DNA of 64,000 nt. Source: Dethiobacter alkaliphilus. Its GTDB lineage: Bacteria; Bacillota; Dethiobacteria; DTU022; UBA8154. Where the stretch lies: the NCBI GenBank assembly GCA_016841605.1, contig JAENYV010000018.1, positions 1 through 64,000 on the forward strand. The letters run 5' to 3'. The notes beneath the pieces were generated by a model that saw nothing but the letters and a program-made list of their open reading frames with translations, had not been told where the DNA came from and did no database searches. The translations under genes and the position numbers were made by a program. Of the stretch, positions 27,631 to 36,613 are shown piece by piece (the stretch's first letter is position 1; each line of letters opens with the position of its first letter).

Positions 27631-30600
27631 TCAAAACCCTTGCAAATATTTGTAACCTTCTGTCGAATAACTTTTTTTACGGCGGCCCAAATTCTGTTTA
27701 AGGTTATCAAGCGACAGATAGATGACCGGAATTACAATCATTGTGAACAGCGTGGCTATCAGCAAACCGCCCATTAAAGCGACTGCCATAGGACTGAATA
27801 ATTCGCTGCTTGAGGCGGCCAAAGGGAGAAGGCCCATCAAGGTAGTTGTAGCTGTAAGCATGATCGGCCGGAAACGCAAACCCACTGCCTTGAGGCAGGC
27901 ATCCTCACTTGAAAATCCCTGCTCTCTGGCATGTTTGATATAATCGATTAAAAGTATCCCGTTATTCACGACAATTCCCATTAAACTGATCACACCTAAA
28001 AGTGCGGTAAAAGATAAAGGTTTGCCGAAGATCCGCAAGGCCAATATGGAGCCTATTAATGACAGAGGAATTGTCAGCAGGATAATAAGCGGTTCCGTCA
28101 ATGCTTTGAATTCCAGCAACAGGATACTGTAAACAATTAACAGTATAAAGACGCCCAAAACACCCAAAATTGAAAAATTTTCGCTTATCTGTTCTCTCTC
28201 GCCTTCAAAAACTACCTCCACCTCCTCCAGGTTCATCTCCGGCAATTTCTCATGCTCAATGTAACCGGCAATATCAAGGGGGCTGTAACCCGGCCTGACA
28301 TCGGAAGTAACGAACACGCTTCTTTCTTTGTTATATCTTTTTATGCTCTCTAATTGAGGATCTGCTTTGATTTGCGCTACCTGCTTTAAAAGAACTTTTT
28401 TATCCTTAATGCTCGATTTAATGGCCAGATTTTCCAGTTCATGCAGATTGCGGATATTACTTGTCACCTTAATATTATATTCCTGGCCTGCTTTTCGAAA
28501 TACGGCGTTGTTGCTGCCCAAAAGGGCTATTTGCAGCTCCTGTTGTATATCCGCATTCAACAGGCCCATCATGGACGCTTTATCCGTATCAACATCCACA
28601 AAATATTCATAGGTATTTTCCACGGCATTGCTGTTGACATTTACCGTACCCGGAGTATCTTTGAGGGCATCTTCCAGTTGACCGGATACTTCCTTTAATC
28701 TCTGTAAATCTTTTCCCGACACTCTTATTTCAACGGATGCACTGGCGGGATCAGTAATCTCCAGCATCTTAACGGTGGAGACAGCCCCGGCAATGTGGGC
28801 ATCAAGCTTTTCCTGCAGATAAAAGGCAAGTTCGCTTTTTGTTTTAAATCTAGCCGAATCCCTCAAATCAAACTTTACTAAGGCCCTTGTAAAATTTTCT
28901 TTATCAGGCAGAGGAATCATGATCTGATAAAATTTCGGCAGGGAAGTACCGATTCCGGTCGTGACATTCAAGACCTCCGGTTCTTGCGACACCAAACGGT
29001 TGATCCGGGAGGCGATCTTTTCCGTGTACTCTAAATCTCCTATTTTTTCTGTGTATGTATCAATATACATGATATCTTTATCTGCTTTGGGGAAAAAGGA
29101 CACTTTGAGTTGGGGCAGGACAAAAAAAGCTGTGAGAAGAAAAAATACGAGGGCCAGAGCAGCGATGGTTTTCCTTCGTTTTAAGGCCCATTGCAGCAAA
29201 CCCAGATAAGCCTTTTTTATTTTTCCTGCTTCTATTTTCTGATCTTCCTTTCTTTTTATGACCATGGAAAGCAAGGCAGGAGTAACAAAAACTGCCGATA
29301 GAAAGGAAGCCGACAGGGTATAGATGACTGCTTTCGGCAGGCTGTCCAGGAAACTGCCTACTTTGCCCGGAATAAACAACAGGGGCACAAAGGCCGCCAC
29401 TGTCGTTAATGTGGACATAAAAACCGGCATGGCCGTGGAACTTGTTGCTTTAACGGCTGCCTCCCCTTTACTTTCGCCCGCGGCATATTCGACTTCCACG
29501 GCATCACTGACCACAACCGCGTTATCAACGATCATGCCCAGCGCGACGATTAGCCCTGTCAGTGAAACACTTTGGATGGTTACGTCGGTAACATTCATCA
29601 AGATAAATGTTGCCATCACCGTAAAAGGGATTGCCAGGGAGACAACAACAGCATTTCTGAATCCCATCCCTAAAAAGACGGTGGCAACAACCAAAACGAA
29701 TCCCATGACTAAATTTGCCGCAAAATCGCTAATACTGCCGGCAACATCCTCCGGTTGAAAAGTTACCTCTGTGAGAAGCAGATCCGGGGGAAGGTTCCTT
29801 TTGATCTTTTCCAGAGCTTCCCGAACTTCTTTTCCGATGGGGATAATGTTTCTTTCTTCTTGGAAATAACCGGCAATGATTACCGCGTTATTCTCCCCCT
29901 GCCGGCATTTTTCCGCGTCATCCTTCAGCTCCAAATCCACAGAGGCAATGTCTTTTAATCTGACGGCCGCTCCGGTTTGTGTCGAGACCCCGACAATAGT
30001 ATTTCTAATATCATCAATTGATTGGTAAAATGCTCTTGTTCCGACAAATAATTTTCCCTGTTCATTCTCCAAAGCTCCGCCCGGAAGTTCCAGATTCTGA
30101 GCGGATAACATGTTGCCGACTTCACGCAACGAGAGATCATACTGATTTAAGCGGTCCGTATCTACGTTAACCGTAACCTGTTTCTCAACGTTTCCCACCA
30201 ATTCCGTCTTGTAGATGCCTTCTATCCGTCCGATACTATCCTCAATTTCTTCAGCATAGGGGGATAACTGTTCATATGTATAATTGTTACCCGACAAGCT
30301 TATCAGCAGACCGGCCGCTTCCGCGGGATCCGTATTTATTTCCGGCTGCAGGCAGCCGGCAGGCAGCCGGCCTTTTACTTCATCGATCTTTTCCCTCAAT
30401 TCCCGGTTTGCCTTTTCTATATCGGCATCGTCATTATACCCCACTACAACGACGGAAACATTTTTTCCAGATTCTGACGATACATCTTTGTAGTCCTTTA
30501 TCTCTGAGACGGCATCTTCGATTTTTTTTGTAACCAATTGTTCAACATCTTCGGGAGAAGCTCCGGGATAGACTGTTGTTATGATGGCACCGGTTACCTT

Positions 30601-30723
30601 GATATGGGGATTTTCCTGCTTGGGAAGCACATCATAACTGTATGCCCCTAGAAGTAAAACCAGCAGGAAGATAAAAAACACGATTTTTCTCTGCTGAACA
30701 GCGCCCTTGATCAGCTCCTTCAC
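27631..30723 (-). CDS. RND-family efflux transporter (inner-membrane pump)
   Basis: A 1030-aa, 12-TM RND protein of the AcrB/MdtB type. TM1 is followed by a large porter loop, then TM2-6 (GLIVALGMIVDNAVVVSDAVE carrying the TM4 Asp region), a second large loop and TM8-12 (GVISLMGIVVNNGILLIDYI). It exports small hydrophobic compounds using the proton gradient. Substrate is unknown. It is 15 nt downstream of its adaptor gene, and no outer-membrane factor is present. A decayed copy of about 85 bp from its interior lies at 17585-17669. Confidence 0.9.
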   Translation of the reverse strand: MKELIKGAVQQRKIVFFIFLLVLLLGAYSYDVLPKQENPHIKVTGAIITTVYPGASPEDVEQLVTKKIEDAVSEIKDYKDVSSESGKNVSVVVVGYNDDADIEKANRELREKIDEVKGRLPAGCLQPEINTDPAEAAGLLISLSGNNYTYEQLSPYAEEIEDSIGRIEGIYKTELVGNVEKQVTVNVDTDRLNQYDLSLREVGNMLSAQNLELPGGALENEQGKLFVGTRAFYQSIDDIRNTIVGVSTQTGAAVRLKDIASVDLELKDDAEKCRQGENNAVIIAGYFQEERNIIPIGKEVREALEKIKRNLPPDLLLTEVTFQPEDVAGSISDFAANLVMGFVLVVATVFLGMGFRNAVVVSLAIPFTVMATFILMNVTDVTIQSVSLTGLIVALGMIVDNAVVVSDAVEVEYAAGESKGEAAVKATSSTAMPVFMSTLTTVAAFVPLLFIPGKVGSFLDSLPKAVIYTLSASFLSAVFVTPALLSMVIKRKEDQKIEAGKIKKAYLGLLQWALKRRKTIAALALVFFLLTAFFVLPQLKVSFFPKADKDIMYIDTYTEKIGDLEYTEKIASRINRLVSQEPEVLNVTTGIGTSLPKFYQIMIPLPDKENFTRALVKFDLRDSARFKTKSELAFYLQEKLDAHIAGAVSTVKMLEITDPASASVEIRVSGKDLQRLKEVSGQLEDALKDTPGTVNVNSNAVENTYEYFVDVDTDKASMMGLLNADIQQELQIALLGSNNAVFRKAGQEYNIKVTSNIRNLHELENLAIKSSIKDKKVLLKQVAQIKADPQLESIKRYNKERSVFVTSDVRPGYSPLDIAGYIEHEKLPEMNLEEVEVVFEGEREQISENFSILGVLGVFILLIVYSILLLEFKALTEPLIILLTIPLSLIGSILALRIFGKPLSFTALLGVISLMGIVVNNGILLIDYIKHAREQGFSSEDACLKAVGLRFRPIMLTATTTLMGLLPLAASSSELFSPMAVALMGGLLIATLFTMIVIPVIYLSLDNLKQNLGRRKKSYSTEGYKYLQGF

Positions 30724-30738
30724 ATTCTCAACTCCTTG

Positions 30739-31800
30739 TTATTGCTCGACTGATTCAACCTTCTTTCCTTCCACTGTCACCTCGTAACCGTCTTTCACGC
30801 TCTTCATTCCCTCTGTGATGAGCAGTTCTCCTTCCTGTAACCCCTCTACACAAACCTCATCTTCCAGGATGCTCTTTAATTTCACGTTTCTCCTCTTAGC
30901 CCTGCCGTTTTCCGCGACAAAAACATAATCCTCACCATCATTCAAGAGATAATTAAGCGGAATCCAAATCCCCTTTTCCGTTCCTGTCCGGATAACCACC
31001 CGGATTATGGACCCGATACTTACATCCTGTTCAGTATCTATGGATAGATCAACCGGATATGTTCTGCTCTCTTCATCGGGTATTTTATTAATGATTGTGA
31101 TTTTTCCCTTCGTCGGTTCATCATTAAGAAATACGTCAACTTCATCCCCCGCAGCAATTTGGGAAACATCCTCCTGGGTAAGGCCGATTCGCCCTTTAAA
31201 TGCGCTGCTGCAGAGAGCCACAACGGGAGAACCCGCCGCGACCGTCTCATTTTTTCTACTGATCACACTGAGCACATAACCGTCACTATCAGCGGTGAAC
31301 AAGGCCTCGTCATTGCTTAATTCCAGGACTTTTTGGGCCTGTTCCAGGCTGTATGCTGCCTGTGTCATTTTTAATTCAGCCTCGTCCAGATTTTGTGCTG
31401 AAGCCGCACCCTCCTGGTGTAATACGGCAATTTTCTCATAATAATCCCTGGCAAAATCATAATTTGCCTGTGCTTTATCCACATCCAGTTCCGTCAGGGA
31501 AAGAGAGTTCTGTTCCAGGAGGGCCAGTTTATCCCCTTTCCTTACTTTTTGTCCTTCTTCCACAAATATCTCCGCTATTTTACCCGCTGTTTTAAAAGAA
31601 TACCTTTTCGTTTCTTCCGGCTCTATGGTCCCGGTATAATGCAAAGAAACGGGACGAATTTCATCCTGCACTTCCAGGACGGAAACGGGCTTTACAGCGG
31701 CATTTTCCGTAGTCTTCGCCTCATTACTCCCGCACCCCGCCGATACACCGAAAAGAAGTGCTGCCATTATCAAGAAGATCCGGCATCTTTTCATACACAT
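30739..31800 (-). CDS. RND efflux periplasmic adaptor (MFP) lipoprotein
   Basis: Signal peptide with lipobox (GVSAGCGSN), so it is lipid-anchored. A biotinyl-lipoyl-like half-motif VEEGQKVRKGDKLALLEQ, a coiled-coil hairpin (about 105-165) and beta-barrel region follow, as in HlyD/AcrA adaptors. 353 aa. It works with the downstream RND pump. Upstream is tetR, with an inverted repeat in between. Confidence 0.9.
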   Translation of the reverse strand: MCMKRCRIFLIMAALLFGVSAGCGSNEAKTTENAAVKPVSVLEVQDEIRPVSLHYTGTIEPEETKRYSFKTAGKIAEIFVEEGQKVRKGDKLALLEQNSLSLTELDVDKAQANYDFARDYYEKIAVLHQEGAASAQNLDEAELKMTQAAYSLEQAQKVLELSNDEALFTADSDGYVLSVISRKNETVAAGSPVVALCSSAFKGRIGLTQEDVSQIAAGDEVDVFLNDEPTKGKITIINKIPDEESRTYPVDLSIDTEQDVSIGSIIRVVIRTGTEKGIWIPLNYLLNDGEDYVFVAENGRAKRRNVKLKSILEDEVCVEGLQEGELLITEGMKSVKDGYEVTVEGKKVESVEQ

Positions 31801-31811
31801 CTACTCCCCTT

Positions 31812-31842
31812 TTCAATAACTACCAGGAGGGTCGTTATTGAA
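31812..31842. promoter_or_regulatory. Inverted repeat between tetR and the efflux genes
   Basis: TTCAATAAC and GTTATTGAA form a 9-13-9 inverted repeat immediately upstream of the adaptor SD. It may be the operator of the TetR protein encoded next to it, or a hairpin at the tetR 3' end. The sequence does not decide between them. Confidence 0.5.
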
Positions 31843-31853
31843 CAAAATTTTTT

Positions 31854-32450
31854 TTAGCGGAAAACTTCTTTAAAGAAAAAAGAATAACCACTAATATAAT
31901 AACCAACCAGCATTTTAATGTTATCTTTAATCCAGTCATCGCTTTTCTTGTGTCGGATAATCTCCAACAAACCTTCCACCAGGCTGGCGGCAACATAATG
32001 GGCAAAAAAATAATCGTCTTTTCCCATGGTGATGTTAAACTTCTTGAATTCAAAGAGAGAATGTTCCTGCAAACGATTAATAAACTCATCTTTGACGTTT
32101 TCAAACCTGGTCCCTTTCGAGCAATCCACAATTAAGAGGATCTCTTCTCTGTATTCCGTTAATAATCTCATCAGTTCCTGAGAGACCGAAGAAGTAAATT
32201 CATCCAGGTTGAAGAGCTCATCATGCTTCAATAAATTTTTAAACATCGTATCGATCTGATCATACGCCTTGCCGGTTAACCGATAAAAAATTTCTTCTTT
32301 GGAGCAAAAATAGTTGTATAAATTGCTTTTGCTCACTTCCGCCCTTCTAGCAATCATATTCATGGAGGCTTTCTCAAATCCGTGTTTAACAAATAAATCC
32401 TTCGCCTCTTTCAGTATTTTTGCTCTGACTTCGTCTTTCAGCACCTGCAT
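31854..32450 (-). CDS. TetR-family transcriptional regulator
   Basis: A 198-aa regulator with the TetR N-terminal helix-turn-helix (FVKHGFEKASMNMIARRAEVSKSNLYNYFCSKEEIF) and a variable ligand-binding C-terminal domain. It probably represses the efflux pair directly downstream and responds to a pump substrate. All three genes run in the same direction, so the regulator may be autoregulated. Confidence 0.9.
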   Translation of the reverse strand: MQVLKDEVRAKILKEAKDLFVKHGFEKASMNMIARRAEVSKSNLYNYFCSKEEIFYRLTGKAYDQIDTMFKNLLKHDELFNLDEFTSSVSQELMRLLTEYREEILLIVDCSKGTRFENVKDEFINRLQEHSLFEFKKFNITMGKDDYFFAHYVAASLVEGLLEIIRHKKSDDWIKDNIKMLVGYYISGYSFFFKEVFR

Positions 32451-32527
32451 TAGCGACCACCAATTCTTTTTTATTAATTATAAAGATATTTCCTTTGTTT
32501 GTAAAGAAATTTATGTTAGCATTGAAA

Positions 32528-33283
32528 CTAAAATTTAGGCCGGTCAAATATTTTATCCAGATCCAAATCCAACCCCGGAAAGGACGGATGGTTAAATTTA
32601 TCGCCCGGGCCTCCTACGAATACCAGGGTATAATTTCCATCCTTGAGCAGAAAAGCTTCCAACGTATTTTCCTCAGGATCGACGAGCCAGTAGTGAGGAA
32701 TTCCAGCCTTGCGGTAGATTTCCATTTTCTGCAGGCGATCTTTGCGGCGGTTTGTCGGCGACATAATTTCCACTACCAAATCACAAGCACCGTCAATGCG
32801 CTCCTCACGCAGTATTTCTCGATTGGCGCCGGAGATAAATAATAAATCGGGCTGCAGCACATTGACAGTTGTCAAAGTAACGTCAAGAGGGGCATAAAAA
32901 AGTTCTCCCTCAGGATCAAAACCATTAAAGAAAGTGATTAACCGGTATCCCAACTCTCGAGATATTCGCTGGTGGTGCATTGAAGGCGACGGTTCCTTTA
33001 CCAGAATACCTTCCAGGATCTCAAACCTGTAGCCCGGTTCTTCCGGAATCTTCAAGTAATCCTCATAAGTATATCCGCCTTGCTGAGAATAAACAGCCTG
33101 CTCTTCTTTAACAGCAGGCGCTCCTGCCGACAAGGCAGCCAGCACTGCTTCTTTCATATAGCGGTATTGCTTCTCTCCCAATTCGACGACAGGTATCTTT
33201 TTTTGACGTGTGTACCGCCAGACAGTTTCAACCGATAAACTCAAGATATCTGCTAATTCTTGAGCCGTCAGCAATTTTTTCAT
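32528..33283 (-). CDS. Excisionase-type HTH fused to Uma2 (DUF820) nuclease-like domain
   Basis: Residues 1-50 are a MerR/excisionase-like helix-turn-helix (LLTAQELADILSLSVETVWRYTRQKKIPVVELG). Residues from about 80 on are a Uma2 (DUF820) domain of the PD-(D/E)XK superfamily: E in RFEILEGILV, D in VLQPDLLFI, then DLVVEIMSPTNRRKDRLQK, giving a plausible E...D...ExK-like active site. The start is ATG at 33283 behind GGAGGTG, not 33304. Uma2 proteins are widespread, often as single domains, and their role is unclear. The HTH fusion suggests DNA-site targeting. Confidence 0.85.
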   Translation of the reverse strand: MKKLLTAQELADILSLSVETVWRYTRQKKIPVVELGEKQYRYMKEAVLAALSAGAPAVKEEQAVYSQQGGYTYEDYLKIPEEPGYRFEILEGILVKEPSPSMHHQRISRELGYRLITFFNGFDPEGELFYAPLDVTLTTVNVLQPDLLFISGANREILREERIDGACDLVVEIMSPTNRRKDRLQKMEIYRKAGIPHYWLVDPEENTLEAFLLKDGNYTLVFVGGPGDKFNHPSFPGLDLDLDKIFDRPKF

Positions 33284-33411
33284 TGATGACACCTCCCGCC
33301 ACAATTATACAACCAATAACAACTATAGTCAAGCAAACACAAGAATGGATCCAATTTTATCGAGGCTGTGGCGCGATCAGCGAACCAGGTGGTATTTGCC
33401 TATACAGGCGC

Positions 33412-34641
33412 TCACCTGGCTCTCAAAAGGTTCTGCAAGGCCGAAGCGGCTTCTTCCGGTTCATCTTCTTCAGCCGGTAAAAACGTATCTGTAAATTCGG
33501 CGGCCAGGTTCCTGTGGACTTCGGTGCCGGCGTTACTATTCATGGATACAAAAAAGCCCATGTTACCCTCGGGATAGAGGAAGAGCAGGCTGGCAAACCC
33601 GCCCCATAAACCGCTGTGGCGAATAAAGCGGCGGTTGTTGAAATAATCTTCAAAAAAACCGAAGCAGACTCCATCCTTCTGCTGGTGATGGGCAAACTGC
33701 TGGGCCTGCATTTTCTGCGCCGTTTCTTCCCGCAGCACGCGGTGGTTTTCAAACTTACCCTTTTGCAGATGGGCAATCATGAACCTGGCCATATCATTGG
33801 CGGTAGCGTTCAGGGAGGCAGCGGGAGCAATATTGTAGAGGTAATCAAAACTACGAGGCTGGTTAACACCACCGGACAAGAAATACCCGGTAGCCAAATC
33901 AGGGGCCAGTTCAGGGGGCAAAAGAAAGCTGCTGCGATTCATCCCGAGGGGTTCCAGTATATTCTGATTGACATAATCCACAAAAGACAGACCGGAGATT
34001 TTTTCAACCACCAAACCGGCCAGGGCCAACCCGTGATTGGAGTAACTGATCACCTCTCCGGGTGGCCTGATCCGGGGCGGCATATTTGCGGCCAGGTAGT
34101 CTTCCAGTGAAGGAACCTGCTCTTCGCGGGCAAAGGCCAGGTTTACTGAACGGTCATCGAAACCCCCGGTGTGGGTCAGCAGGTGAAACATGGTTACAGG
34201 TGCGTCAAACTTCTCCTCCAATTTAAACTCATCCAGATAAACATTGACATCCTCCATTAAGTCCAGCCGTCCCTGCTCAAACAACTGCATAGCCGCGGTG
34301 GCGGTAAACAGTTTGGAGATGGACGCTGTGCGAAAAAGGCTAATCTCCGGGTCTGCAGGGAGCTGTCCAGCCAAATCTGCATAACCGTAACCCTTGGAAA
34401 AAATAATCTTTCCATTTTCTACCATGGAAAAAACCGCCCCGGGAATATTCAGCCTCTCCATTTCTCGGGCAAAAAATTCGTCCAGAAAGGTTTCCAAATC
34501 TTCTGTAACGATGCGCTCTTGCGGCGGCTTTTTGAAAGTCCTCGGAAAGTTGAATTCAAACGGTTCCGGAGCGGATATGGGGGAGAACCATAAAAACAGG
34601 GTGCATAACAAGACGATGGTCGTAACAAGCAGTCGTGCCAA
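33412..34641 (-). CDS. Serine hydrolase, class C beta-lactamase/penicillin-binding-protein family
   Basis: 409 aa with an N-terminal membrane anchor or signal (LLVTTIVLLCTLFLWF). The catalytic SxxK is in TASISKLFTAT and the tyrosine motif YSN is in EVISYSNHGLALAG. A third motif resembling HxG is in FIRHSGLWGG. The family includes AmpC beta-lactamases, D-aminopeptidases and esterases; no specific substrate can be read. It acts outside the cytoplasm. Confidence 0.87.
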   Translation of the reverse strand: MARLLVTTIVLLCTLFLWFSPISAPEPFEFNFPRTFKKPPQERIVTEDLETFLDEFFAREMERLNIPGAVFSMVENGKIIFSKGYGYADLAGQLPADPEISLFRTASISKLFTATAAMQLFEQGRLDLMEDVNVYLDEFKLEEKFDAPVTMFHLLTHTGGFDDRSVNLAFAREEQVPSLEDYLAANMPPRIRPPGEVISYSNHGLALAGLVVEKISGLSFVDYVNQNILEPLGMNRSSFLLPPELAPDLATGYFLSGGVNQPRSFDYLYNIAPAASLNATANDMARFMIAHLQKGKFENHRVLREETAQKMQAQQFAHHQQKDGVCFGFFEDYFNNRRFIRHSGLWGGFASLLFLYPEGNMGFFVSMNSNAGTEVHRNLAAEFTDTFLPAEEDEPEEAASALQNLLRAR

Positions 34642-34791
34642 CGGCTTCTCTCCTTAAGCAAAGGTTACACTATTTTTATTATGTGGAAAGAGCCGGATTT
34701 TAATAACGGCATGATTCCTTTATATATTGGCTTGCTGCAATAGAAGGAGCGTTTAAGCACGACATTTTTTGATGGCAGAATTCTTGAGATA

Positions 34792-35664
34792 CTAGAAATA
34801 ATCTAAAGGCAGCTTTCCCGCGGCTTTCAGGATTTCCCGGTGATGTTGGATATCCATACCACCGGAGTGGATTGTACTACCCAAAAAATGTATACAGAAA
34901 TGTCCGGGAAAATTATTGTCTTGAATTTTGCCGCTCCCATGCGGCATACCGTTCATAGATGCAGATATCCGGTAACCTCGGACCTCAACAATGATCCCTT
35001 TCCGCTCCCAACTCCACTGACCGCCATATATTTTTTTCATGATGGCCGTATCTTCTGCCGTCAGAGGTTGGGCATCTACATGGGTGCTTCCTTCTCTACG
35101 CTGCACGTTAAAGGAATTGCCTGTATATATGTCTGTTATTTTGGCGGTGGCATACATCGGAAATATTTTGTCCACTTCCTCCCACACCAGCAAGGCACCG
35201 TAGGTTTTGTGAATTTCCTGCCTGTATGACGCGGTAAGGTCCAGCAGCACTTCTTTTAAATTAGATGAAGGCTCAAGCAAATGGTCGTTGTTATATGCCT
35301 CATTTAAGGTTGGGCTGTAATGTAATTGAATCTGCTGTTGGCCTTCATATAAAAAAGTAAAGGTATAATGATCATAGGGAGGTATATCGGTTATGGGTGA
35401 GGCGGTTTTATAAAACAGCGCCTTTTCTTTGAAGATAGGAGAGTATGGCTTTTCGGCAAGATAGGAGAAATATGGATATTCAGTGGAAGATATCCGTATG
35501 TCCTGAAGCCCTTCTATCCTGATATATGTGCGGACGACTTCTTTTTGGAAGCTTTTTAACGGCCAAAGAGAAGCTATAAGGAGAATCCCAAGACACACCA
35601 GCTTACATGTGCTTTCCCGTATAAAAATGATCTTTTTTCTTGGAAAGAATGGATTGGTTTGCAT
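34792..35664 (-). CDS. Exported protein of unknown function with conserved C-terminal GHFCIHF motif
   Basis: 290 aa. A hydrophobic segment near residues 20-37 (LVCLGILLIASLWPL) acts as signal or anchor. The middle has beta-rich sequence. The C-terminal 70 residues contain SASMNGMPHGSGKIQDNNFP followed by GHFCIHFLGSTIH, with closely spaced His and Cys. I recall similar ends in Firmicutes surface or sporulation-associated proteins, and the arrangement is loosely reminiscent of the HxxxxC active site of L,D-transpeptidases, but I cannot assign a function. It appears monocistronic. Confidence 0.7.
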   Translation of the reverse strand: MQTNPFFPRKKIIFIRESTCKLVCLGILLIASLWPLKSFQKEVVRTYIRIEGLQDIRISSTEYPYFSYLAEKPYSPIFKEKALFYKTASPITDIPPYDHYTFTFLYEGQQQIQLHYSPTLNEAYNNDHLLEPSSNLKEVLLDLTASYRQEIHKTYGALLVWEEVDKIFPMYATAKITDIYTGNSFNVQRREGSTHVDAQPLTAEDTAIMKKIYGGQWSWERKGIIVEVRGYRISASMNGMPHGSGKIQDNNFPGHFCIHFLGSTIHSGGMDIQHHREILKAAGKLPLDYF

Positions 35665-36002
35665 ATGACAGCCCTATTTTAGAACTTTAAATTCCGAACC
35701 TTTAACAGAACAACGAAAATTACTTGTGCTGCAATTCTGATAATAATTACGAAAAGTCTATTTCATTTTTATTACGTTATAATATATTTTATGCTGGGAA
35801 CTTACATAAATAGGGATGGAAAATTGACCTAAATTGGATCTATTCTGAAAGAATTACCAGGAAGGTAGCTGCTCAAGCTAAACAAAAACATAAAAACACG
35901 CTCTCAGGCTCCCCTTCGGCTGCGGTTTCAGATACTCTTGATATCATCTACTGAATCGAAGGCTTTTTTCGCGGGTTTCTTTACGCCCTTACTTGATAAA
36001 AA
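35665..36002. other. Intergenic region, nothing recognised
   Basis: About 340 bp without a supported ORF. It contains the upstream region of the exported-protein gene and the 3' flank of the DUF2325 gene. No strong hairpin or promoter is evident. Confidence 0.4.
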
Positions 36003-36287
36003 TTACCGCTCTGTTTCCGGAGTCAACGATTGGAAAATGTGAGACCAGGCTCTGCGTGCAAAAACCGTTTTCACTCCGTTTCCCCGGGCCTCTTCCTTAA
36101 TCCTTTCGGCAAGCGCGTGGTTTACATAATCAATAAGCACAAGAACAACATCCACCTTTTTAGAGATATCAACGGTTAAATGGCCCTTTTTACGGCCGCT
36201 GACATGCTTTATCTCCGTAAACCCAAGCACTTTCAACTTTGATGTTATGTTTCCCAATCTGTCTCCTCCCACAACTAACACCGACAT
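36003..36287 (-). CDS. DUF2325 domain protein
   Basis: A 94-aa DUF2325 protein: SVLVVGGDRLGNITSKLKVLG, a central glycine/lysine turn (HVSGRKKGH), then VDVVLVLIDYVNHALAERIK. The fold is Rossmann-like and the function is not established. A strong SD (GGAGGGGG) precedes the ATG. It lies about 125 bp from a near-perfect Fur box, so iron control is likely. A 26-codon ORF overlaps its start. Confidence 0.85.
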   Translation of the reverse strand: MSVLVVGGDRLGNITSKLKVLGFTEIKHVSGRKKGHLTVDISKKVDVVLVLIDYVNHALAERIKEEARGNGVKTVFARRAWSHIFQSLTPETER

Positions 36288-36355
36288 AATCCCCCTCCTT
36301 CACGAATTTTCTGTCTATCTTTGTGTTTATCCAAAATCAATGCTACTGTTTCCAT
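36275..36355 (-). CDS. Possible 26-aa leader peptide overlapping the DUF2325 start
   Basis: ATG at 36355 with GGAGGC about 8 nt upstream opens a 26-codon frame (METVALILDKHKDRQKIREG, ending LCRC). It stops at 36275, inside the DUF2325 gene. The overlap suggests translational coupling. It could be a real small protein or only a leader; no homologue is known to me. Confidence 0.4.
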   Translation of the reverse strand: METVALILDKHKDRQKIREGGGLCRC

Positions 36356-36410
36356 AATTAATTGCCTCCTTTTATTAAAAACAGTATAGCAATCCGCACG
36401 ACCGGCATAT

Positions 36411-36435
36411 AATGATAATGAATTTCATTATCATT
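36411..36435. promoter_or_regulatory. Fur box (25-bp perfect palindrome)
   Basis: AATGATAATGAA and its exact complement TTCATTATCATT are separated by one base, a 12-1-12 palindrome that closely matches the Fur consensus GATAATGATAATCATTATC. It lies between the leftward DUF2325 gene and the rightward TULIP-like gene and could control either or both. A TATACT that could serve as leftward -10 lies nearby. Confidence 0.85.
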
Positions 36436-36537
36436 ATTGTAAAAGATTTTCCTGTTCTTGTCAAGACTTTTTTTTCCAAACTAATTTTTCCGGAGTCTTT
36501 CTTTTTTTCTATTCGACACAAACTTACATTTTACAAC

Positions 36538-36556
36538 AAAGGAAATGCTTTCCTTT
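36538..36556. repeat. Short palindrome upstream of the TULIP-like gene
   Basis: AAAGGAAA-TGC-TTTCCTTT is an 8-3-8 perfect inverted repeat, 58 bp before the start codon. It may be an operator or small hairpin; function unknown. Confidence 0.4.
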
Positions 36557-36613
36557 TATCGAATAAACCTGTAATGTATGTTAAATTTTTCATTTTCGAA
36601 AGGAGACATTTGT

